Source: Streptomyces sp. cf386
Lineage (GTDB): Bacteria; Actinomycetota; Actinomycetes; Streptomycetales; Streptomycetaceae
Assembly: GCF_900103585.1 (NCBI RefSeq)
Contig: NZ_FNHV01000034.1
Coordinates: 1 to 64,000 of the forward strand
Length of the DNA: 64,000 nt
Direction of reading: 5' to 3'
Shown: in pieces, positions 41,895 to 48,008 of the stretch
Layout: the number at the start of each line of letters is the position of its first letter
How positions within the stretch are numbered: position 1 is the stretch's first letter
Notes under the pieces: generated by a model
The model's input: only the letters and a program-made list of their open reading frames with translations
The model's database searches: none
What the model was told of the DNA's origin: nothing
Translations under genes and position numbers: made by a program

Positions 41895-43877
41895 TCAGCG
41901 TGCGCGGAGTTCCGCGGCGGCGGAGGCCGCGAGGTCTTCGGCCATGGTGCAGAGCTCGTCCGTCGGCCGGTGCCCGCCGATTTCCAGGCGGACCATCTCG
42001 GCGGCGGTCTCGGCGTCCCGGCCGCTGTACCTGCGGTACTCGACGAAGGCCGTACAGGTGTCGCCGTCGTCGTTCGGTTCGATGATCGTGCGGTATCCGC
42101 TGAGTTCGACGGCGGTGGCGCCGTCCTCCGCGGACTTGGGCTGGTCGCGGAAGAAACTCACCTCCGCATCCAGCTCGTCCACATCGCTCGACCACTCGCA
42201 GCTCCAGTCCGCGACACCGACCTCCGGCACGTCGACCTTGAGGCCCGGAACGACGGAGAGCGCCTTGGCGTCGAGCAGTTCGCAGGCGTTCGCCCAGGCC
42301 AGCGACGCGCGCGGGTAGGCCGGTGAACGGCGGCGGAGCTCACCCTGGTTGAGGACCTCGGCCGCGCTCGTGGCGGCCTTCTCGGCGACCGTGCACAGGG
42401 TCGCGTTGCCGCCGACCACGGAGCCTTTGCCCATGTTGACGCGGACCCCGACCAGGGTGTCCTCGGTGTCGCCGTCGGACGTCAGCAGCAGGTTGCACTC
42501 GTCGCTCTCGGCCTGCTCATCCCGGATGCCGATCCGCCCGACGGTGCGCGAGGGCGTCGATCCCTCGGGTGGCGAGCCCCGGCGCAGGCTGATCGAGACG
42601 TCGATCCGGGTCTTGTCGTCGATGCTCACGAGTACGTCGCATCGGTCGAAGTTCCCGTAGTCGACGTCGACCACGACTTTCCCGTCGCTCTTCCCGTCAC
42701 CGAACTGTTCGAGAGCGGCGGGGTCGGTCAGGGCACACACGTCGGCCGTGTGCGGGTCGCCGATCAGGGCCCGCGGTTCGCCGTCCGAGGCGTCCTCGTC
42801 CAAAGTGCTCTGGCCGGGCCTGGGGGTGGCCTTCCCGTCGTCGCCGTAGTCGGGAATGACGGCGAGGCCCAGCGCGAGTACGGCGGTGATGCCGAGCGCG
42901 GCGGCGATCAGCGGTCGGCGGCGCGGGCGGCCGGGGACGGTGGGTGCCGGGTCCCTGGGGGGCGTCGGGTCGGACCCGGCGACCTCCTCCAGGAGCCGCT
43001 TGACCTCGACGGCGTCGGGGCGTTGCCGGGGGTCGCGTTGGAGCATGGCGGTGAGTACGGGGTACAACGGGCCCACGGCGGCGGCGTCCAGCTCGACGAC
43101 GCCCTGCTCGGCCTTCCAGTACCGCAGCCGCTCGGCTTCCTCGCCGTCCGTGTCTGTCCCGGCGGGGCCGGCGGCCTCGTCGTCGAGTGCGTCACCGCGC
43201 GGCGGCGCGCCGGTGACCAGTGCGTGGAGGGCGGCGGCGAGGCAGAAGACGTCCGAGGCCGGCCGGGGGACGTTGCCCCGGGCCAGTTCGGGGGCGGCGT
43301 AGTCCGGTGTGAAGCTGTACGGGCCGTTGACGGTGATGGTCTCGGTGCCGCCGACCCGATAGGCGGCACCGAAGTCCAGTAACTTCGCGGCCCCGTGCCG
43401 AGTGACGCCGATGTTGGCGGGCTTGACGTCGCAGTGGACGATGCCGGCCTCGTGCAACGCGGCCAGCGCGTCGGCGAGTTGGGCACCGATGCGGGCCGCC
43501 CGCTCGGGGGAGACCGTCGGCTCGCGGTCCAGGCCGCCGCCGAGGACGTACTCCATGACGAACCAGTACGTCTGTGACCCGGCTCCGCCCTTCGGCCCTG
43601 CCTCTGCCCTGTCCTTCGACACGGCACCGTCCTGCGCCACGGTCACGACGTCGAACAGGGTCACCACGTGCGGGTGGTCGCGGAACTTGGCCATGGCGCG
43701 CGGTTCGCCGAGCAGCCGCCGCACGGCGGTCTCGCTCGCGCTGTCGGTCCGCTCCGGTTTCAGCGCGACGTCCTGGCCCACCACGGTGTCGTGGGCCAGC
43801 CACACATCGCCGCCTCGCCCTGTGCCGATGACCTCCTTGAGGACATAGCGGTCGGCGAACTGGTCCCCGGAACGCAC
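41895..43877 (-). CDS. Ser/Thr protein kinase with membrane anchor and two outer repeats
   Basis: 660 residues. Kinase domain 5-300: GTGRGGDVW glycine loop, VALKPE Lys near 40, HCDVKPANIGV where Cys replaces the Arg of HRD, LDFGAAY, and APEL. A non-RD kinase of this kind is usually not activated by loop phosphorylation. A membrane helix lies near 326-345 (LIAAALGITAVLALGLAVI). Outside are two copies of a DUF3558-like unit starting CALTDPAALEQFG and CELLDAKALSVVPG. GTG 43877, behind GAGGGGGA, is chosen over GTG 43910. It is convergent with the FHA gene. Confidence 0.88.
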   Translation of the reverse strand: MRSGDQFADRYVLKEVIGTGRGGDVWLAHDTVVGQDVALKPERTDSASETAVRRLLGEPRAMAKFRDHPHVVTLFDVVTVAQDGAVSKDRAEAGPKGGAGSQTYWFVMEYVLGGGLDREPTVSPERAARIGAQLADALAALHEAGIVHCDVKPANIGVTRHGAAKLLDFGAAYRVGGTETITVNGPYSFTPDYAAPELARGNVPRPASDVFCLAAALHALVTGAPPRGDALDDEAAGPAGTDTDGEEAERLRYWKAEQGVVELDAAAVGPLYPVLTAMLQRDPRQRPDAVEVKRLLEEVAGSDPTPPRDPAPTVPGRPRRRPLIAAALGITAVLALGLAVIPDYGDDGKATPRPGQSTLDEDASDGEPRALIGDPHTADVCALTDPAALEQFGDGKSDGKVVVDVDYGNFDRCDVLVSIDDKTRIDVSISLRRGSPPEGSTPSRTVGRIGIRDEQAESDECNLLLTSDGDTEDTLVGVRVNMGKGSVVGGNATLCTVAEKAATSAAEVLNQGELRRRSPAYPRASLAWANACELLDAKALSVVPGLKVDVPEVGVADWSCEWSSDVDELDAEVSFFRDQPKSAEDGATAVELSGYRTIIEPNDDGDTCTAFVEYRRYSGRDAETAAEMVRLEIGGHRPTDELCTMAEDLAASAAAELRAR

Positions 43878-43942
43878 GGATCTTCCCCCTCGGTCGAGTC
43901 CGGAACGCACACGGCCCTGGGCCGTACGTACAGGTCGAACCT

Positions 43943-43968
43943 ACTGCGTACGGCGGACCGTACGCAGT
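43943..43968. promoter_or_regulatory. 11-bp inverted repeat between kinase and PL7 genes
   Basis: ACTGCGTACGG-CGGA-CCGTACGCAGT, a perfect 11-bp inverted repeat with a 4-bp spacer in the divergent region. It could be an operator or a hairpin near the 5' end of the minus-strand kinase transcript. Confidence 0.6.
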
Positions 43969-44027
43969 CTCTACCCAGAGCCTCCATCAGTCGCACTCAT
44001 GCGCGGAAATAGGGGGATCACGGGCTA

Positions 44028-44041
44028 CGGGACCCCTCCCG
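44028..44041. promoter_or_regulatory. CGGGA-N4-TCCCG palindrome, copy 4
   Basis: CGGGA-CCCC-TCCCG on plus, so CGGGA-GGGG-TCCCG on minus, the same orientation relative to the minus-strand kinase as the other copies have to their genes. It is 150 bp upstream of that kinase and 60 bp upstream of the PL7 gene. Confidence 0.65.
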
Positions 44042-44101
44042 CCAGGGGCGCCTACGGTACGCGTCTGTACCGACCGTCAACCCGACAGGAGGAGTCCCTC
44101 C

Positions 44102-44884
44102 ATGCCCAGAACGCGGACCCTTGTGCTGGCCGGCATCACCGCGGCCGTCTCGACCGTCACGCTCACGCTGTCCGCCCACGCCGGCGCGGCGACCCCGAAC
44201 GGACGGCCGGCCGACCGGTGCACGCACCCCGCCGAGGCCCTCGATCTGACGAACTGGAAGCTCACGCTGCCGACCGGTGACGACGAGGACCCCACCGAGA
44301 TCACCCAACCCGACCTGGCGACCTTCTCCGCCGATCCCTGGTTCCGGGTGGAGACGGACTGCGCCGCCGTCAGATTCCGGGCCGCCGTCAACGGCGTGAC
44401 GACCGGAGGGTCCAGCTACCCGCGCGCCGAGCTGCGGGAGATGACCGACGACGGCGACGACGAAGCCGAATGGTCCACCACGGACGGCACCCACACCCTC
44501 GTGGTCAGGGAGGCGTTCACGGCACTGCCCGAGGAACGGCCGTGGGTGGTCGGCGCGCAGGTGCACGGCGGGGACGACGACGTCACCGTCTTCCGCCTCG
44601 AGGACAGCAGCCTCTACATCACCGACGGCGACGAGCGCCATCACCACCTCGTCACCGACGACTACGAGCTGGGCACCGAGTTCGAGGCCAAGTTCGTGGC
44701 CGAGGACGGAGAGGTCGACGTGTACTACAACGGCCGGCGGCAGACCACGATCTCCCACGACGGCGACACCAACTACTTCAAGGCGGGCGCCTACACGCAG
44801 GCCAACTGCGACAACTCCGAGCCGTGCGACGACGACAACTACGGCGAGGTCCGCATCTCCCGCATCAAGGTCACCCACTCCTGA
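44102..44884 (+). CDS. secreted alginate lyase (PL7)
   Basis: 260 residues, signal peptide cleaved near HAGAAT (residue 29). The jelly-roll domain has all three PL7 motifs: YPRAELREM (R-x-E-L-R) near 104, VGAQVHGGDDD (Q-[IV]-H) near 145, and YFKAGAYTQANC (YFKxGxYxQ) near 219. It cleaves alginate or a related polyuronate by beta-elimination; Val in QVH suggests a polymannuronate-leaning enzyme by family rules. GGAGGAG precedes ATG 44102. It sits alone between two oppositely transcribed kinase genes, an odd position for a catabolic enzyme. Confidence 0.93.
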   Translation: MPRTRTLVLAGITAAVSTVTLTLSAHAGAATPNGRPADRCTHPAEALDLTNWKLTLPTGDDEDPTEITQPDLATFSADPWFRVETDCAAVRFRAAVNGVTTGGSSYPRAELREMTDDGDDEAEWSTTDGTHTLVVREAFTALPEERPWVVGAQVHGGDDDVTVFRLEDSSLYITDGDERHHHLVTDDYELGTEFEAKFVAEDGEVDVYYNGRRQTTISHDGDTNYFKAGAYTQANCDNSEPCDDDNYGEVRISRIKVTHS

Positions 44885-44890
44885 CGGATT

Positions 44891-44904
44891 CGGGAGGGGT
44901 CCCG
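44891..44904. promoter_or_regulatory. CGGGA-N4-TCCCG palindrome, copy 5
   Basis: CGGGA-GGGG-TCCCG, 50 bp before the ATG of the third kinase and 6 bp after the PL7 stop. The flanking TT is also shared with copy 3. Confidence 0.7.
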
Positions 44905-44954
44905 GCAGGTGCGTGCCACCGTGACGATGACCGAGGGCACGGAAGGGGCGGCCG

Positions 44955-46067
44955 ATGTCGGGGGACACGACGAGCGCGGAGGGGACTCTGCTGACGAGGG
45001 GGCAGCGGATCAACTCCGCGCTCGTCGTGGACCGTCGGCTGGGGGAGGGCGCCTTCGCCGAGGTGTACCGGGTACGGCACCACATCCTCGGCTGGCAGGC
45101 GCTGAAGCTCTTCAAGCACGTGGCCTCGCTGGAGGCGACGTCCAGGATGTTCGACGAGGCCCGCATCCTCTCCACCCTGGGACACCCCAACATCATCCGG
45201 GTGTTCGACGCGGGCACCGTGCAGACGTCCGAGGGCGTGCGCGGCTACATCACCATGGAGTACGTCGCGGGCGGCAGCCTGGAGCGGCTGGTCGCCTCCC
45301 ACTCCGGGGCGGTACCGGTCGGCGAGGCCGCGGCCGTGCTGCGGCAGGCCGCCGAAGGGCTCGCCGTCGCTCACGAGCGGCAGCACCCCATCGTGCACCG
45401 CGATCTGTCGCTGGCCAACGTCCTCATCACCTACGACGAGTCCGGGCTGCGGGTGAAAGTGAGCGACTTCGGCCTGGCCAAGGAGACCGACCCGGGCACC
45501 ATGGCGGCCAGCGCCCAGGGGACGGTCGCCTATATGCCGCCGGAGGTGCTGCGTCGCGGCACGGGCTACTCGTGCGCGGGGGACGTGTGGGCGCTGGGCA
45601 CCATCGCGTACTTCCTGCTCACCGACCACTTCCCGTACGACGGCGGCGATCCGGTGCAGTCCTTCTCCTTGGAGAGGTTCAAGCGCCCGCTGCCGCCGCC
45701 GAGCACCTTCAACGACGACGTGCGACCGGAACTGGACAGCCTGGTCACGGACATGCTGCGGACCGACCCGGCCGACCGGCCCGCCACGGCCCGCGAGGTC
45801 GCCGAACGGGCCGTGTCCCTGCGGCCCCCGCCGGGCGCGCGGCCGGCACGGCCCGGTTCTGCGGCCGTACAGGGGGCGGCCGAGTTGCGCTCCGGCGAGC
45901 AGCGGTCGGTCGAGGAGCAGATACGGGCAGCCGTCGAACTCTCCCGTAAGCCGGGCCGACTGGCCGACGCCGCCAACCAGCTGGAAGAGGCAGTAAGCCG
46001 CCATCCCCGGCTTCGGGAACGGCACCTGGCCCGGCTGATGACGTGGCGCCGGGGGGTGGTCATGTGA
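44955..46067 (+). CDS. soluble Ser/Thr protein kinase
   Basis: 370 residues, no membrane helix. Kinase domain 20-290: LGEGAFAEVYRV, ALKLF Lys near 51, HRDLSLANVL near 148, SDFGLAKE near 171, and YMPPEV near 195. A C-terminal helical segment (VEEQIRAAVELSRKPGRLADAANQLEEAVSRHP, about 320-352) looks like a docking region. It is upstream of the J-like, GrpE-like, Hsp70 and OmpA-like genes in one direction, so it probably heads the chaperone operon and may phosphorylate its products. Confidence 0.9.
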   Translation: MSGDTTSAEGTLLTRGQRINSALVVDRRLGEGAFAEVYRVRHHILGWQALKLFKHVASLEATSRMFDEARILSTLGHPNIIRVFDAGTVQTSEGVRGYITMEYVAGGSLERLVASHSGAVPVGEAAAVLRQAAEGLAVAHERQHPIVHRDLSLANVLITYDESGLRVKVSDFGLAKETDPGTMAASAQGTVAYMPPEVLRRGTGYSCAGDVWALGTIAYFLLTDHFPYDGGDPVQSFSLERFKRPLPPPSTFNDDVRPELDSLVTDMLRTDPADRPATAREVAERAVSLRPPPGARPARPGSAAVQGAAELRSGEQRSVEEQIRAAVELSRKPGRLADAANQLEEAVSRHPRLRERHLARLMTWRRGVVM

Positions 46068-46088
46068 ACGGGCCCGACACACAGGCAG

Positions 46089-46181
46089 CGGACACATGGG
46101 CGGCGACCACATGGGCGTCGGCCACATGAGCAACGGACGCACGAGCAACGGGCATACGGGCAGCGGACGTATGGAGAGCGG
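46089..46181. repeat. degenerate 15-bp tandem repeat, about six units
   Basis: Units begin CGG/CGA at 46089, 46104, 46119, 46134, 46149 and 46164, with a core like cacatgggc. In one plus frame they spell GHMGG-DHMGV-GHMSN-GRTSN-GHTGS-GRMES, the same pentapeptide type as the CvnA tail at 25.6 kb. They fill the gap between the kinase stop and the next ATG, and that pentapeptide frame has no good start. Confidence 0.75.
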
Positions 46182-47402
46182 ATGGACAACACGACTGCGG
46201 GTGGCCGGATGGGTGAGCCGTCCGCTGTTCGACCCGGCACCGGAAACCTGTCCCGCTTCGCGGACCTGGCCGGGACGCGGCTGTACCGGGACAACGCCTT
46301 CGCCGTCACCGGGCTCCCGGTGGACGCGCGAGGACGTGCCGTGCGGCAGCACAGACAACGGCTGGAGGCCCGGCTCGCGGTGCAGGACACCCTGCCCGCG
46401 GACCCGGAGTCGCCCCTGGCGGGCGGGCACCGCAGGGACGAGGTCCGGGCCGCCTTCGAGGAGTTCCAGGATCCACGACGACGGCTGGTCGACGAGCTGT
46501 TGTGGCGGTGGGGCGAGCCCGGCCCCGACTGCGGCTGCCCTCCGTCCGTGCACGAGGAGCACGACGACGCGGTGCGCTTCCACGCCATGGCGTTGGAAGC
46601 GGAGGCCGGAGGCGGTCACACCAGCACGGACGGACGGGACAACCTCTGGCGGGGCGCGGCCGGCGGCTGGGGACTGCTGTTGGAACGCCCCGAGTTCCGG
46701 CACCACATAGCCCACCGGATCATGGTGTTGGACGATCCGAGGCTGGGCGAGCACTCGGCGGACGACTTCCTCGCCGCGCTGCCCCGCCTCCTCGTCTCCC
46801 CCTTCCGCGAACTCGCCGCCGACCCGGAATTCCGGCCGCGGCTCGCCGGGGTCTGCGCGGGCTGGGCGGAACACGAGGCGTTCGCGGGGCTCTTCGCCGA
46901 GCTGTTCGAGGAGACCGTGGAGGAGACGGTCGAGGAGATCTCCGACGGTCTGCTGTCCGCGAAGCGGCACCAGGAGGCCGGACGGTACGGGGATGCCGTT
47001 CTGGCCATGCGGAGACAGGTCCTCCCCACCTTCGAACGACTCGGGGACTTCCGGGCGTTCATCTCGGACTGGCGGTACGAGGAGGTCGCGCACATCGTCG
47101 CGGTGGGCCTGAACAACCTCGCGGTGGCGCTCGCCGACCACCACCTGTACAAGCGGCCGAGCGCCAAGCAGCGGCAGACGATGGTCGAGCTCACGGAGGC
47201 GGCGTACGAGATCGCCCCGGACCGCGACGTGGCGGGCATCGAGGCCAACTGGGACGCCATCCACTCGCAGTTCGGGGAGTACGCCCGCTCCGTCGACGCC
47301 GGGGGCATCAGCGACCTGTGGGGCGGCCTGCGACTGAGCTGCTTCCTCGTCTTCCTCGTCATGGTGCTCCCCGCCCTGATCGCGTACTGGGTCAACAGCT
47401 GA
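46182..47402 (+). CDS. J-domain-like protein with C-terminal membrane anchor
   Basis: 406 residues. The N-terminus (about 30-110) resembles a DnaJ fold: LYRDNAFAVTGLPVDARGRAVRQHRQRLEARL (helix I-II pattern) and RDEVRAAFEEFQDPRRRLVDELLW (helix III-like ending). The HPD tripeptide is not present. A CGCP/Glu/His stretch and a long helical body with EETVEETVEEISDGLLSAKRHQEAGRY follow. The C-terminal 25 residues form one membrane helix (LSCFLVFLVMVLPALIAYWV), as in tail-anchored proteins. Next to GrpE-like and Hsp70 genes it is best read as a diverged, membrane-bound co-chaperone; the fold is inferred. Confidence 0.6.
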   Translation: MDNTTAGGRMGEPSAVRPGTGNLSRFADLAGTRLYRDNAFAVTGLPVDARGRAVRQHRQRLEARLAVQDTLPADPESPLAGGHRRDEVRAAFEEFQDPRRRLVDELLWRWGEPGPDCGCPPSVHEEHDDAVRFHAMALEAEAGGGHTSTDGRDNLWRGAAGGWGLLLERPEFRHHIAHRIMVLDDPRLGEHSADDFLAALPRLLVSPFRELAADPEFRPRLAGVCAGWAEHEAFAGLFAELFEETVEETVEEISDGLLSAKRHQEAGRYGDAVLAMRRQVLPTFERLGDFRAFISDWRYEEVAHIVAVGLNNLAVALADHHLYKRPSAKQRQTMVELTEAAYEIAPDRDVAGIEANWDAIHSQFGEYARSVDAGGISDLWGGLRLSCFLVFLVMVLPALIAYWVNS

Positions 47403-47459
47403 GTCGCCGGTGCCCCACGAGGACGGCACACCAGAGGACGGCACAAAAGGAGGACAACC

Positions 47460-47987
47460 ATGCACCGCCCGGTGACTCCCCAAGTACGGGACGCGCTACG
47501 CCAGTTGAGGCATCCCCCGGAGTTCCGCATCGCCCGCCCGCCGCTTGAGCCGGCCCACGTCGAGTGGGCGGCGGCTTTGCTCGCTGAGGTCGAGGCCGCC
47601 GAGGCCCTCGCGGAGCGGGTCCGCACCCCGGAGGGCGCCGGGACCGACGCGTTGCTCGGGGCCGCCGTCGGTATCTGGCGCGCCCTGCGCAAGCTCGACC
47701 AGGGAACCGGCCCGCTCTCGGCCGCCGATCTGCGGCAGGTGCGCCGCCAGGTCCACGCGAGCCGCCAGGCGCTCCTCGACGACGGGCTGGAGATCCAGGA
47801 GCACGACGGCATGCCGTTCGACTCCGGGCAGTCCCTGGAGGCCCTGGTGTTCCAGGACGAGCCGGGACTGGACCGCGAGACGGTGCTGGAGACCGTACGG
47901 CCGTCGGTCTACTTCCGCGGCGAACGCATCCAGATGGGCCAGGTCGTCGTCGGCAGGCCCGCGCCCGAGCAGACGCCCGGCACGTGA
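47460..47987 (+). CDS. GrpE-like nucleotide-exchange factor
   Basis: 175 residues. A helical N-terminal half without the long GrpE coiled coil is followed by a GrpE-type beta-domain: LEIQEHDGMPFDSGQSLEALVFQDEPGLDRETVLETVRPSVYFRGERIQMGQVVVGRP at about 110-168. This parallels the family's gDpFdp...vlrpGY...vlrpAqV. A GGAGG site lies 5 nt before ATG 47460. With Hsp70 22 bp downstream, it should be the dedicated ADP-release factor. A normal housekeeping grpE would lie elsewhere. Confidence 0.75.
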   Translation: MHRPVTPQVRDALRQLRHPPEFRIARPPLEPAHVEWAAALLAEVEAAEALAERVRTPEGAGTDALLGAAVGIWRALRKLDQGTGPLSAADLRQVRRQVHASRQALLDDGLEIQEHDGMPFDSGQSLEALVFQDEPGLDRETVLETVRPSVYFRGERIQMGQVVVGRPAPEQTPGT

Positions 47988-48008
47988 ACGACCAAGGAGA
48001 CCACGACC

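Noticed and set aside
46096..46710. A 204-codon ORF starting in the 15-bp repeats
   Set aside because: After the first 30 codons it overlaps the well-formed 46182 gene in another frame and loses protein-like composition.
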